A stretch of DNA of 40,724 bases from Lentisphaerae bacterium GWF2_45_14 (GCA_001804785.1 MHBG01000042.1:1-40724), one strand, 5' to 3'; counted from the first letter of the stretch, positions 23,931 through 33,099 are shown. Translations and numbers: made by a program. Notes: generated by a model not told the origin, from the sequence alone.

Positions 23931-24587
23931 TTATATTCCCGCTTCTGCGAACCCCTTCTGGCGCAAAACACAACTGTCGCATTTTCCGCAGGGGTGGCCG
24001 GACTCATCGGGATTGTAACAGCTGTGAGTCAGTGAATAGTCGACGCCGAGCGCGAGACCTTTCTTAATTATCTGTGCTTTGTTGTCGTACTGGATGGGGG
24101 TATGGATTTCAAAACTCCAGTTTTCATCACAGGCCTTTGTCCCGAGGTTTATGCAGTCACGGAATGCCTTGATAAACTGTGGGCGGCAGTCGGGGTAGCC
24201 CGAATAATCTACCGAGTTGACTCCTATAAAAATGTCCTTAGCGCCAAGGACTTCCGCCCATGCCGCCGCAAACGATAAAAATATTGTGTTTCTTGCCGGA
24301 ACATATGTGACAGGTATTCCTTCGGCACTTCCTGCGGCGGGGACACTTATCTCGTCCGAGGTCAATGCTGAGCCGCCCCAGAGCGTGAGATCGATTTTAA
24401 TTACGACGTGCTTTTCAACCCCTGCGGCTGCGGCGACTTTTCTTGCGGATTCAAGCTCTACGGCATGCCGCTGGCCGTAGTCGAAGCTCAGCGCATAACA
24501 TTTAAAGCCTTCGCTTTTCGCAATCGCCAGACACGTTGCCGAATCGAGACCTCCACTCAGGAGCACTACTGCTTTTTTAGACATCAT
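23931..24587 (-). CDS. queC: 7-cyano-7-deazaguanine (preQ0) synthase QueC
   Basis: This 218-aa protein converts 7-carboxy-7-deazaguanine to preQ0 with ATP and ammonia, in queuosine synthesis. The N-terminal PP-loop SGGLDS (11-16), the FDYGQRH block and the C-terminal zinc cluster Cys190/Cys200/Cys203/Cys206 (SCYNP...HPCGKCDSC) are all present. The length is normal for the family. The start overlaps the end of queE by 4 nt (ATGA). Confidence 0.97.
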   Translation of the reverse strand: MMSKKAVVLLSGGLDSATCLAIAKSEGFKCYALSFDYGQRHAVELESARKVAAAAGVEKHVVIKIDLTLWGGSALTSDEISVPAAGSAEGIPVTYVPARNTIFLSFAAAWAEVLGAKDIFIGVNSVDYSGYPDCRPQFIKAFRDCINLGTKACDENWSFEIHTPIQYDNKAQIIKKGLALGVDYSLTHSCYNPDESGHPCGKCDSCVLRQKGFAEAGI

Positions 24588-25240
24588 ACACCTCTCTTAT
24601 CAGGGCTCCATATTATTTTATGAAGCTGCAACTGGAAACGCGCCGGAGCTTTACTTTTTATCATCCATCCTGCGAGTTCTTCGGGATCAAGTGTGCCGCA
24701 GACCGGGCTGAAAAGGATTTTCTCCGTCTTCGAGTCCAAAGAATATTTTCTTATGGTCTCAAGAGAATATTCAAAGTCCGCGTAATCGGAAATGACGAAC
24801 TTTATTTCATCGTTTTCATTTATAATTTCAAAATTTGAAAAGTCCATAGCGCCAGCTTCGCCGCTTGACGGCGTCTTGCAGTCAATTATCCTGATTGTTC
24901 CGGCGGGCAAGATTGAAACGGGGAGCGAACCGTTTGTCTCGACAAGTACATGGAAGTCCTTTTCCTGAAGCATCTTGCAGAGCTGAGGCGTATTTTCTTG
25001 AAGCAGCGGTTCGCCTCCTGTTATTTCGACAGTCTTAACGCCTTCATCCACCGCCATTTTGACGAGCTCTGAGAGTTCAATATTTTTGCCGTCTGAGGGC
25101 GTTGACGCGTAAGTCGTGTCGCAGTACGCGCATGCTAGATTACAGCCGGCCAGCCTTATGAAAAAGCAAAGAGAGCCCGCGTAGGTCGATTCGCCCTGTA
25201 TGCTGGTAAAGGTCTCATTGACTGTGAGAGTGTCAGGCAT
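24584..25240 (-). CDS. queE: 7-carboxy-7-deazaguanine synthase QueE (radical SAM)
   Basis: This 218-aa protein performs the ring contraction of 6-carboxytetrahydropterin to 7-carboxy-7-deazaguanine. The radical-SAM cluster Cys33-x3-Cys37-x2-Cys40 ([12 protein letters not shown]) follows the QueE hallmark [12 protein letters not shown]. The SAM-binding ETGG-type motif appears as [10 protein letters not shown]. It overlaps queD by 8 nt and queC by 4 nt, so the three enzymes are co-translated. Confidence 0.96.
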   Translation of the reverse strand: MPDTLTVNETFTSIQGESTYAGSLCFFIRLAGCNLACAYCDTTYASTPSDGKNIELSELVKMAVDEGVKTVEITGGEPLLQENTPQLCKMLQEKDFHVLVETNGSLPVSILPAGTIRIIDCKTPSSGEAGAMDFSNFEIINENDEIKFVISDYADFEYSLETIRKYSLDSKTEKILFSPVCGTLDPEELAGWMIKSKAPARFQLQLHKIIWSPDKRGV

Positions 25241-25619
25241 TTTCAGTGCAAGGTCCGAAATAAGTCGCTCCCGAGCCAGGGGATTCGCAAACTCTTACCT
25301 TTGAAACGGATGCGTTTCCATCATCAATCAGCGGCTTGAGCTTTTCGTATATGACCTTGGCAATCATCTCGCTTGTGGGATTGGAGTCCTTAAATAATTC
25401 CAGCTCGGAAAGATGACTGTGGTCAAATTCCAGGAGTACAGTGTCCAGCTCCTTTTTAAGTTTGCGAAAATCGAGTGCAATGCCTATCTTGTCGAGGCGC
25501 GCGGCTTTTACGAAGACCTGCACCTTCCAGTTGTGCCCGTGGAGCGAGGAGCAGTTTCCCTGATAACCTCTCAGGAAATGGGCGGCGGAGAATTCCCGTT
25601 CTATATCTATTTCATACAT
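25233..25619 (-). CDS. queD: 6-carboxy-5,6,7,8-tetrahydropterin synthase QueD
   Basis: This 128-aa protein is the first enzyme committed to queuosine in the set, making 6-carboxytetrahydropterin from dihydroneopterin triphosphate. Zinc ligands His14 (SAAHF), His27 and His29 (LHGHNW) and catalytic Cys23 (GNCSSLHGH) are present, with FDHSHL supplying the catalytic His. It leads the queD-queE-queC-sirtuin operon. No preQ1-type riboswitch was recognised in the upstream 100 bp. Confidence 0.96.
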   Translation of the reverse strand: MYEIDIEREFSAAHFLRGYQGNCSSLHGHNWKVQVFVKAARLDKIGIALDFRKLKKELDTVLLEFDHSHLSELELFKDSNPTSEMIAKVIYEKLKPLIDDGNASVSKVRVCESPGSGATYFGPCTENA

Positions 25620-25795
25620 TGGCGGAGCTGTCCTTTTTCGTCAAAAATAACCCAAAATAATGATTAAGCAAGTTTCCGCATCTGCCGAGCGCGATTTATT
25701 TGAAGTTGCAAATGATAAAAAGACACGGAATGAAATGCTGGAAACCTCTAAAAAATTTGCAATTCATTTATTCCACATATATTTTATTCGCTTCG

Positions 25796-25872
25796 AGACA
25801 GGGGTGGCTTAAAACAAGAGCCTGAGATCATACCCTTTGAACCTGATGCGGATAATGCCGTCGAAGGGAGCC
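25796..25872 (+). ncRNA. TPP (THI-box) riboswitch
   Basis: The conserved THI-box blocks appear in order: GGGGTG near 25801, CTGAGATCATACCC near 25822-25835, TTTGAACCTGATG, GGATAATGCCG and CGAAGGGA up to about 25869. It lies 100 nt before the thi4 start on the same strand, so it controls thiazole synthesis. A GGAATT/AATTCC hairpin follows directly (about 25873-25888) and may be part of the expression platform; no clear intrinsic terminator was seen. Confidence 0.95.
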
Positions 25873-25970
25873 GGAATTCTGAAATTCCTCATTCCGCGGG
25901 TTACAGAGAAATATCTTACGTTAACGCCGCCTGTCCGGTGTTCCGAAAAACTAAAAAAACGGAGGCGGAA

Positions 25971-26753
25971 ATGCTTAATGAAGTCACAATAAGTAAAGCA
26001 ATCATAGACAGTTATTACAAGAAGCTCACCGACAATCTCGATATCGATGTCGCCATCGTTGGCGGCGGGCCGTCGGGAATTGTCGCCGGATATTACCTAG
26101 CCAAAGCTGGTTTCAAGGCGGCCCTTTTCGAACGTAAACTTTCCATCGGCGGCGGACTCTGGGGCGGCGGAATGATGTTTAACGATGTAGTCATCCAGGA
26201 GGAGGGAAAGACGGTACTGGATGAGTTCGAAGTCAAGACAAAGCTGTACGAACCAGGCTATTATACCGTTGACTCCGTATACCTTACGGCATCGCTGATA
26301 AAAAGCGCTTCCGAGGCGGGACTTACAATATTCAACCTTATAGCAATGGAAGACGTTGTGATAAAGTCCGACCGCGTGGCGGGACTCGTTATCAACTGGG
26401 GCGCGGTCAAGACGCTCGACTGGCACATCGACCCCTTGACAATGCACAGCAAGTACGTTCTCGATGCGACCGGGCACCCGGCATACGTTGCGGAAGTCCT
26501 AATCCGCAAAATGGGAGTAAAACTCAACACATCAACCGGAGGAATGGTCGGCGAAAAATCAATGGAAGCCGATACCGGCGAACGACAGACAGTAGAAAAT
26601 ACCAGGGAAGTCTATCCGGGTTTGTTCGTTAGCGGTATGGCGGCGAACGCCGTCTGCGGCGGATACCGTATGGGTCCCGTTTTCGGTGGAATGCTCCTCT
26701 CCGGCAAAAAGGCAGCCGAAGAGATGATAAAAGGTTTAAAGAAAAACGTATAA
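25971..26753 (+). CDS. thi4: Thi4-family thiazole synthase, His-type (non-suicide)
   Basis: This 260-aa protein makes the thiazole moiety of thiamin (ADP-thiazole type). It has an N-terminal FAD/NAD-binding GGGPSG (31-36), an ERK...GGGLWGGGMMF block and a C-terminal FVSGMAANAVCGGYRMGPVFG. At the place of the sacrificial Cys205 of yeast Thi4 it has His152 (WHIDPLT), as in archaeal Thi4 enzymes that use sulfide and turn over repeatedly. The ATG at 25971 with GGAGG 5 nt upstream is preferred over a GTG at 25938 without an RBS. It is controlled by the TPP riboswitch upstream; a cupin gene follows after 15 nt. Confidence 0.94.
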   Translation: MLNEVTISKAIIDSYYKKLTDNLDIDVAIVGGGPSGIVAGYYLAKAGFKAALFERKLSIGGGLWGGGMMFNDVVIQEEGKTVLDEFEVKTKLYEPGYYTVDSVYLTASLIKSASEAGLTIFNLIAMEDVVIKSDRVAGLVINWGAVKTLDWHIDPLTMHSKYVLDATGHPAYVAEVLIRKMGVKLNTSTGGMVGEKSMEADTGERQTVENTREVYPGLFVSGMAANAVCGGYRMGPVFGGMLLSGKKAAEEMIKGLKKNV

Positions 26754-26768
26754 CAAAAGGGCACGACA

Positions 26769-27254
26769 ATGAGAATAATAGGTAAAGAATTTTTCGGAGA
26801 CTTGGAAAAGAAGGCTGTCGAATCGCCGCGAAAAAGGGCGCACTTCAACTTTCATAAATCAATAGACGAAGATATCCACCGCCTTTGCATCGCAGCAGAC
26901 CCCGAAACCTATATAAGGCCGCACAGGCATTCGCGGCTTGACGCATGGGAACTGCTCGTGATATTGAAGGGGACAGCGGATGTCCTTATCTTTGACAACG
27001 ATGGCACGGTCAAAGAACGCATCGAGCTTTCAGTTTCCGGCGAAACTCGTGCAATCGAAATAGACGAAAATACTTTTCACGGTTTCATCCCGCATGAAAA
27101 AGGCTCAATCGTCCTGGAAGTCAAAAAAGGACCATATCTCCCGACTCCTGAAAGCGACTTCGCTCCGTGGGCCCCGGCGGAAGGCAGTGAAAACGTTCCG
27201 GAATTTCTTTCCCGACTGAAAAAGGCGAGTCCCGGAACAAAACTCAGCTGTTAA
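26769..27254 (+). CDS. WbuC-family cupin protein
   Basis: This 161-aa single-domain cupin resembles the WbuC family: an N-terminal RKRAHFNFHKSIDEDIHRL block, then RPHRHSRLDAWELLVILKG and FHGFIPHEKGSIVLE. Likely metal ligands are His52, His54, Glu61 and His104. WbuC proteins are usually found in polysaccharide clusters and their reaction is not established. Here it lies 15 nt after thi4 and should share the TPP-responsive transcript. Its last 11 bases overlap the end of the convergent AraC gene. Confidence 0.85.
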   Translation: MRIIGKEFFGDLEKKAVESPRKRAHFNFHKSIDEDIHRLCIAADPETYIRPHRHSRLDAWELLVILKGTADVLIFDNDGTVKERIELSVSGETRAIEIDENTFHGFIPHEKGSIVLEVKKGPYLPTPESDFAPWAPAEGSENVPEFLSRLKKASPGTKLSC

Positions 27255-28113
27255 GTTGTTCCCTGGCCTTGCTGGGGGGAATCCCCCGGTATTTTCGATA
27301 AAGCCTGGAAAAATACAGCCCGTCGGAATAGCCGACTTTCCAGGCGGCCTCCTCTATTGATATCTCGGGAGAGCTTCTGAAATACTCATCGGCACGGTCG
27401 AGTTTCAGCTCAATCATTGCCCCTTTGAACGACTTGTTCAGAAAACGCCTGAACATGTGGGAAACGGATGAGATGCTAAGCCCGGCAATTGATGCCGCCT
27501 CAGGGAGCGTAATGTTCCGCTCCATATTTTCGGCGGCATATGACATTATTCGGCTTATCAGCTTTTCTCCCTTGATGTCAACTATTTCCTTCGCCGTGAT
27601 ATAATCCGAAATGGTCGAAAAAAGCCCGAGCATGCTTTCCGCTTTGGCACGTTCAAACAGCGGAAGTTTTGAAAACGCTGTGGACAGCTGTGCGGCCACT
27701 CCCTTTTTCGCGGCCTCGCACATGACTTTGCCCGGAAGCGTGCGGCTAGTCCTGAACTGCCCAATCATCGCATAACCCGCAAGCTGCCCTTTAATAAATA
27801 TCGGAGCGACGGCTTCTTCTATTCCCGCATGGCACTGATAACTGATTATTTTTTTAGTTCTGACGCATTCGCGGCACTTGGCCTCATCCATGTACGCGCA
27901 TTTACTACTGCCGTAAAGAGAATTCTGAACTATGGAGCAGAATTCTGAGTTCTGCCTTTCCAGCCCCCTTTTAAGCACTTGCCTCTCAATCGAGAAAAAT
28001 ATTATATTGACGCCAAATGATTCGGCGAAGTTATCGAAAAGCCTCTGAATCTCGTCGTGCAGTATAATTTCGATTGATGCTTTCATATTGACAAATATAC
28101 ATGCTTTTTGCAT
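27244..28113 (-). CDS. AraC-family regulator with N-terminal PocR sensor domain
   Basis: This 289-aa protein has a PocR-type ligand-binding domain (about 15-165; Cys-rich CSIVQ...KCAYMDEAKCRECVRTKK, then YQCHAGIEEAVAPIFIKGQLAGYAMIGQF) and a C-terminal AraC double HTH (about 190-285; LPEAASIAGLSISSVSHMFRR, then VGYSDGLYFSRLYRKYRGIPPSKAR). PocR domains sense small hydrocarbons, polyols and related ligands. It is divergent from the Gfo/Idh-epimerase pair and is the obvious candidate regulator of it. The start may instead be the ATG at 28086; neither has a strong RBS. Confidence 0.9.
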   Translation of the reverse strand: MQKACIFVNMKASIEIILHDEIQRLFDNFAESFGVNIIFFSIERQVLKRGLERQNSEFCSIVQNSLYGSSKCAYMDEAKCRECVRTKKIISYQCHAGIEEAVAPIFIKGQLAGYAMIGQFRTSRTLPGKVMCEAAKKGVAAQLSTAFSKLPLFERAKAESMLGLFSTISDYITAKEIVDIKGEKLISRIMSYAAENMERNITLPEAASIAGLSISSVSHMFRRFLNKSFKGAMIELKLDRADEYFRSSPEISIEEAAWKVGYSDGLYFSRLYRKYRGIPPSKAREQLNS

Positions 28114-28116
28114 AAA
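28088..28116 (+). promoter_or_regulatory. Candidate promoter of the dehydrogenase-epimerase operon
   Basis: TTGACA (28088-28093) and CATAAA (28111-28116) are separated by 17 nt. The start site would be about 80 nt before the dehydrogenase ATG and inside or next to the start of the divergent AraC gene. The palindrome ATGCTTTTTGCAT (28101-28113) overlaps the -10 box and could be a regulator site. Confidence 0.5.
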
Positions 28117-28200
28117 AGTCCATATCTTTGCTTATTCTTCCATTTAAAAAAGAAGCCGGGAATGTTAAAATCATAGTAAACAGAAAAATGGAGACGCAAA

Positions 28201-29247
28201 ATGGATAGAAAAGTAAAAGTCGGAATAATCGGACTCGGATTCATGGGAACGACTCACTTCAGCATTTACAAATCAAATCCGAAGGCGGAGATTGTCGCAA
28301 TAGCCGATGTAAATCCGGACAAGCTCAAGGGCGACATAAGTTCCGTTATCGGCAATATCGGAGGCGGCGACAACAGCAAGCCCCTAGACCTCAACGGAAT
28401 AAAGACTTACAGAGACGGCATGGACCTCATAAACGATCCAGAAGTCGAACTCGTCGATATATGCGTACCCTTATACCTTCACAAAAAATATGCGACAGCC
28501 GCGCTCGAAATAAATAAGAATGTCCTCTGCGAAAAACCGCTTGCGGCAAACAGTTCCGAAGCGATGGAGATTCTGCACGCGTCGGAAAAATCCAAAGGCT
28601 TCATAATGACAGGTATGTGCATCCGCTTCTGGCCGGAATACCGCCACGCCTATGAGCTTATCAATTCAGGAAAAGCCGGCAAAGTTATAAGCGCCACCCT
28701 GAAAAGGCTTTCGCCGAACATTGATGGCAATTCATGGAAGAACTGGTTCATGAAGTCAAGCCTGAGCGGAGGCGCGATATATGACCTGCACCTGCACGAT
28801 ACCGATGCGATAAGGTATTTCTTCGGAATGCCCGAAAGCGTAACTTCATTTGGAGTAAAGGGAGTAAGGTCTGACAGCGGAATCGACCACGTCATGACCC
28901 GTTACAATTTTGGCAAAAATTCTCTCATCACCGCCGAAGGCGGATGGGACGCCGCAAAGGGCACTCCATTCGAAATGAGCTTCCAGATCGTATGCGAGAA
29001 AATGACAATACGTTTATCGGAAAGCGGTTACAAGGTAATCCACGAAAACGGAAAGATTGAAGAGCCCAAACCCGCTATTCCCGAACTTCCCACGGGCTGG
29101 CACGTTGAGATCGATTACATGCTCGACTGCGTAAAGAACGGCGTAAAACCTGAAAAGTACACGACACTTCGCGAAACAGTCGACTCAATTAAAATGGTCG
29201 AGGCCGAAATGAAATCGATTGAAACTGATTCAACCGTTAAACTCTAA
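28201..29247 (+). CDS. Gfo/Idh/MocA-family NAD(P)-dependent oxidoreductase
   Basis: This 348-aa protein has an N-terminal Rossmann fold with GIIGLGFMGTTH (8-19), acidic IADVNPD after the second strand, the family motif CEKPLA (Glu111-Lys112-Pro113) and the C-terminal substrate domain with GGAIYDLHLHDTD, equivalent to the conserved D-x-x-x-H region. Family members oxidise sugars, inositols or amino-sugar derivatives; the substrate is not readable. GGAG lies before the ATG. The following epimerase gene starts 15 nt after its stop, a common pairing in sugar or cyclitol catabolism. Confidence 0.95.
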   Translation: MDRKVKVGIIGLGFMGTTHFSIYKSNPKAEIVAIADVNPDKLKGDISSVIGNIGGGDNSKPLDLNGIKTYRDGMDLINDPEVELVDICVPLYLHKKYATAALEINKNVLCEKPLAANSSEAMEILHASEKSKGFIMTGMCIRFWPEYRHAYELINSGKAGKVISATLKRLSPNIDGNSWKNWFMKSSLSGGAIYDLHLHDTDAIRYFFGMPESVTSFGVKGVRSDSGIDHVMTRYNFGKNSLITAEGGWDAAKGTPFEMSFQIVCEKMTIRLSESGYKVIHENGKIEEPKPAIPELPTGWHVEIDYMLDCVKNGVKPEKYTTLRETVDSIKMVEAEMKSIETDSTVKL

Positions 29248-29262
29248 AAAGGAGATACTGAA

Positions 29263-30132
29263 ATGTCATTTTATAAAGCTATAAATTACTGGGTACTCGG
29301 CGGATTCGACGGAAAAAAAGATGCGTTCTCGGCAATAAAAGACGCCTCTGAAATGGGTCTTGACGGACTCGAAATAACTGTCGGCGAATCAGTTAAACCT
29401 GATATTAGCGAATCCGAATGCCGCAAAATCGCGGCAGCGGCAAAAGATTCTTCTATAGGATTGAGGACGCTCGCCACTGGCTATTATTGGGGCGCTTCTC
29501 TGGCTTCGGAAAATTCTGAAGAACGCAAAAACGCCATCGAGTTTACTCAGAAATATATCCGCATCGCGTCATGGCTCGGTGCGGAAACGGTGCTCGTAGT
29601 CCCGGGCGCCGTAGATGTTGCGTGGGACCCTTCGAGACCAGTCGAGTCATACCAGAAAGTATGGGATATTTCTTCTGACTCGATTTCTGCTCTTTTGAAG
29701 GATGCCGAAAAAGAAGGGATAAATATTGCCATTGAAAACGTATGGAACAAATTTCTGCTTTCTCCAATCGAAATGAAATTTTACATCGACAGTTTCGGTT
29801 CTTCGAGAATCGGCAGCTATTTTGATATGGGCAACGCACTCATAAACGGCTATCCCGAACACTGGATAGAAATTCTTGGTTCGCGGATTAAAGCCGTGCA
29901 CACCAAAAACTTCACCCGCACAGACGCTGGCGGTACGATACACGGATTCGGCGATGACTTGGAAAAAGGCGATGTCAATTTCAACGCCGTTAAAGATGCA
30001 TTGAAAAAACACGCGCCCGGCGTTCCGGTAACGGCGGAAATGATACCATTCTGCCGACTTCCCGACCTTGTTTTGCCGGACATGACTCTGGCACACGATA
30101 CAGCGAAAAAACTCCTGAAAATATTTGCCTAG
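29263..30132 (+). CDS. Sugar phosphate isomerase/epimerase (xylose-isomerase-like TIM barrel)
   Basis: This 289-aa protein fits the AP_endonuc_2/xylose-isomerase-like barrel family: LDGLEITVGE near the N-terminus, VLVVPGAV, INIAIENVWN (metal-ligand Glu), GSYFDMGNALINGYPEHWI (metal-ligand Asp), AVHTKNF (His) and VTAEMIPF (Glu). Related enzymes include ketose 3-epimerases and hydroxypyruvate/inosose-type isomerases. It is co-transcribed with the Gfo/Idh dehydrogenase and probably acts on the same sugar. A 7-bp GC hairpin follows 21 nt after the stop. Confidence 0.92.
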   Translation: MSFYKAINYWVLGGFDGKKDAFSAIKDASEMGLDGLEITVGESVKPDISESECRKIAAAAKDSSIGLRTLATGYYWGASLASENSEERKNAIEFTQKYIRIASWLGAETVLVVPGAVDVAWDPSRPVESYQKVWDISSDSISALLKDAEKEGINIAIENVWNKFLLSPIEMKFYIDSFGSSRIGSYFDMGNALINGYPEHWIEILGSRIKAVHTKNFTRTDAGGTIHGFGDDLEKGDVNFNAVKDALKKHAPGVPVTAEMIPFCRLPDLVLPDMTLAHDTAKKLLKIFA

Positions 30133-30152
30133 CGTTCAGGAATTTGGCGCCG

Positions 30153-30176
30153 GGGCGGAAAGCGTAGCATCCGCCC
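30153..30176 (+). terminator. GC-rich hairpin after the epimerase gene
   Basis: GGGCGGA (30153-30159) and TCCGCCC (30170-30176) form a perfect 7-bp stem with a 10-nt loop, followed by AGAAATTTC. The T-run is weak. It is placed correctly to end the dehydrogenase-epimerase transcript before uvrB. Confidence 0.55.
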
Positions 30177-30316
30177 AGAAATTTCAATCAAGAAGTCTTT
30201 TCACAGACGAGCAACAGCATAATGCTTTAAACATCGTCACGCCCTCATTTTTCTGATGGATTTGCAAAATCGTGCAGAGCGGTTAAGCTTACGATGATAC
30301 AGAAAAGAAAGCGGAA

Positions 30317-32296
30317 ATGTTTAAATTAGTCTCAGATTTCAAGGCGGCGGGCGACCAGCCGGAAGCAATAGATGCGTTAAGCGCCGGGATAAAAGCGGGA
30401 ACGCCATATCAGACGCTTCAGGGTGTTACCGGTTCGGGTAAAACTTTTACTCTCGCCAACGCGATATCACGATTCGAGAAACCCGTTCTGGTTCTCTCGC
30501 ACAACAAGACACTCGCGGCCCAGCTTTACAGCGAGTTTAAATCATTCTTTCCCGAAAACGCGGTAGAATACTTTGTCAGCTATTACGATTACTATCTGCC
30601 CGAGGCCTATATCCCGCAAACGGATACCTATATTGCAAAAGATGCCAGTATAAATGAGGGCATTGAGCGGCTCAGGCTATCTACAACATCATCGCTCATG
30701 GAAAGACGCGATGTAATCGTTATCGCCAGCGTATCATGTATATACGGGCTGGGCTCTCCCGACGACTACGAATGGATGAGCGTATGCATGGAAAAAGGCG
30801 CGACGATGGATCGTAACGAATTTCTCCGTAAACTCGTAGCTATTCAGTATGACCGAAACGACACTGCGCCGGGGCCGGGAGAATTCCGCGTAAGAGGCGA
30901 TTCAGTGGACGTGTTCCTGCCGCAGCGGGATGAGTTTGTGAGAGTCTCGTTCTGGGGCGACGAAATAGAGTCGGTAAGTTCGCATGAAACGGTATCCGGC
31001 AGACTAAAGGCGAAGAAAGACAAGGCGGTATTCTTTCCCTGCAAGCACTTCGTAATGCCGCAGGAAAAAATTGAAAAGGCCCTCGAAAGCATCAAAAAAG
31101 AAATGCTGGAACGCGTCCGCCATTTCGAGAAAAATGGCCTACTCGTCGAGGCGCAGCGGCTCTTCCAGAGGGTCAATTCCGATATTGAGATGATGCGGGA
31201 GATCGGCTACTGCAGCGGGATTGAAAACTACTCAATGCACCTCTCAAACCGTATGCCGGGAAGCAGGCCGTTCTGCCTCTTTGACTTTTTCCCTGAAGAC
31301 TTCATAACGGTCGTGGACGAATCGCACGTTACAATTTCACAGTTGGGCGCGATGTACAAGGCTGACCGGAGCCGAAAACAGACCCTCGTAGACCATGGGT
31401 TTCGCCTGCCGTCGGCGCTCGACAACAGGCCGCTGATGTTCGATGAATTCATGTCGCTTATAAAGGAGACCATTTTTGTTTCCGCCACCCCCGGTTCCTT
31501 CGAGCTTGAGAAATGCGGCGGCGAAGCCGTTCAGCAGGTTGTCAGACCCACTGGGCTTCTCGACCCGGAGATCATAATCAAACCTCTCGAAGGCCAGATA
31601 GACGATGTTATGAATGAAATAAGAAAGGCCACGGCACGCGGCGAAAGGACCATTGTTACCACGCTTACAAAGAAAAGTTCCGAACGACTCAGTGATTATT
31701 TGTGCGATCTGGGAATGAAGGTGCGTTACCTTCATTCGGAAATCGATGCACTCGAACGCGCGAAAATCCTTAACGAACTCAGAAAAGGCGATTTTGACTG
31801 CCTCGTTGGAATAAATCTTCTCCGTGAAGGCATAGACCTGCCAGAAGTAGCGCTCGTGGCAATACTTGACGCCGATAAAGAAGGATTCCTGCGCTCAGAA
31901 CGTTCCCTGATACAGGTCGCGGGGCGCGCCGCAAGAAATGTGAACGGACGCGTTATCCTCTATGCCGACAGGATTACCGACAGCATTAAAAAGCTTGTCG
32001 ATGTGACCGAAAAACGCCGAATCTGCCAGACCGCTTACAACAAAAAACATAAAATCACCCCGAAAACGATAAAGAAGGAAGTCAAACAGACTATCTGTGA
32101 CATAATCTCGGAATCATTGAGTTTCGCGCCAAAGGCAAAAGCATCCGCACAGGGGACCGAAAGCTCATCAATCGAAGAACTGGTCCGCGAGCTCGAAAAG
32201 GAAATGTACGAGGCCGCCGATTCTCTCGAATTCGAAAGAGCCGCCGACCTCCGCGACAAGATTAAAAAAATATCAACTGAGATGAATTTCCAGTAG
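30317..32296 (+). CDS. uvrB: UvrABC excinuclease subunit B
   Basis: This 659-aa protein is the damage-verifying helicase-like subunit of nucleotide excision repair. It has Walker A GVTGSGKT (36-43), the DNA-clamping beta-hairpin region (YYDYYLPEAYIPQTDTYI near 92-109), VVDESH (Walker B type), SATPGSFE, the helicase motifs GINLLREGIDLPEV and QVAGRAARN, and the C-terminal UVR motif (LEFERAADLRDKI) for UvrC contact. The length is normal. The RBS is weak. It is convergent with the next gene, with a single base between the two stop codons. Confidence 0.98.
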   Translation: MFKLVSDFKAAGDQPEAIDALSAGIKAGTPYQTLQGVTGSGKTFTLANAISRFEKPVLVLSHNKTLAAQLYSEFKSFFPENAVEYFVSYYDYYLPEAYIPQTDTYIAKDASINEGIERLRLSTTSSLMERRDVIVIASVSCIYGLGSPDDYEWMSVCMEKGATMDRNEFLRKLVAIQYDRNDTAPGPGEFRVRGDSVDVFLPQRDEFVRVSFWGDEIESVSSHETVSGRLKAKKDKAVFFPCKHFVMPQEKIEKALESIKKEMLERVRHFEKNGLLVEAQRLFQRVNSDIEMMREIGYCSGIENYSMHLSNRMPGSRPFCLFDFFPEDFITVVDESHVTISQLGAMYKADRSRKQTLVDHGFRLPSALDNRPLMFDEFMSLIKETIFVSATPGSFELEKCGGEAVQQVVRPTGLLDPEIIIKPLEGQIDDVMNEIRKATARGERTIVTTLTKKSSERLSDYLCDLGMKVRYLHSEIDALERAKILNELRKGDFDCLVGINLLREGIDLPEVALVAILDADKEGFLRSERSLIQVAGRAARNVNGRVILYADRITDSIKKLVDVTEKRRICQTAYNKKHKITPKTIKKEVKQTICDIISESLSFAPKAKASAQGTESSSIEELVRELEKEMYEAADSLEFERAADLRDKIKKISTEMNFQ

Positions 32297-32297
32297 C

Positions 32298-32927
32298 TCA
32301 GTTCCCACTTTTTTTGTTCATTATCATTCCATACGCATCATCGGTGTTAGTTGCATAGGCCGGTTGACCGTTGACTTCGAAGCCGACAGGATAAAGGTAT
32401 CCTTCCCATGCTGAACCCTGCGGAGAATCCTGAAGCCCGAATACATAGACCTTACCTTCGTGTCCTTCAGTAACGTTCGAATAAAAGGAATCCGCCCATG
32501 CGACGGCGCCATTGCCATCCGTGCTTATGGTGAGTAGTTTATAGTACTTTTTGTGAGCGCATATAACGGCGGTAATGTGTTCTTCCTGGGCCTCCTCATC
32601 CTGCTCATACTTAAGTTCCTTCTTGTATGCCTCAATTTGCTGCTGTTCCAGTTTCCAGCGGTACATGGCTACTTTTTTCTGCAATGATTCGGCTTTTTTC
32701 GGTTCGTAGTTGAATTCTTTCCTGATATCTTCCGGCAGGTTTTTGAAGAAGAGCTCTTTTATTCCGATTCCACCACCTTCAGGGGTATAGGATATATCGA
32801 TGCCGTAGGCTGTCGAATCACAGATAGTCACATCCTTATATACTTTCCCGTCAAGTGTTTTTATATCACGCGCCTCGGCACAGAGTACGAAGCATACGGC
32901 AGCGACTAACATTGCGAACGGTTTCAT
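32298..32927 (-). CDS. Small secreted protein of unknown function
   Basis: This 209-aa protein has a signal peptide (MKPFAMLVAAVCFVLCAEA). Residues about 20-75 form a domain (IKTLDGKVYKDVTI...ELFFKNLPEDIRKEFNYEP) that I associate with many small exported proteins of Verrucomicrobia and Lentisphaerota: a strand-rich DGKxYKDV start, then a LPEDIRKEF-type motif and a predicted coiled coil (about 75-120, KKAESLQKKVAMYRWKLEQ). No function is known. It lacks an evident operon partner; its stop lies next to the uvrB stop. Confidence 0.8.
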   Translation of the reverse strand: MKPFAMLVAAVCFVLCAEARDIKTLDGKVYKDVTICDSTAYGIDISYTPEGGGIGIKELFFKNLPEDIRKEFNYEPKKAESLQKKVAMYRWKLEQQQIEAYKKELKYEQDEEAQEEHITAVICAHKKYYKLLTISTDGNGAVAWADSFYSNVTEGHEGKVYVFGLQDSPQGSAWEGYLYPVGFEVNGQPAYATNTDDAYGMIMNKKSGN

Positions 32928-33099
32928 AAGAGTATCTTCCCCTTTTGGTTAATTCTGAAACAATCTAATTTAATGCAGATGGAATATCAAGTAAGACTTC
33001 TTCTTTTGATGTTGATATAATTGCTTGGAACCTTGAAATTCGCTTTCTCCGGGCTAATTTTCAGTCCATCAGTAAAAGAATGAAGAACGGGGATTTTTT

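Noticed and set aside
25620-25720. preQ1 riboswitch upstream of queD
   Set aside because: The conserved C-rich loop and A-rich tail of preQ1 classes are not present.
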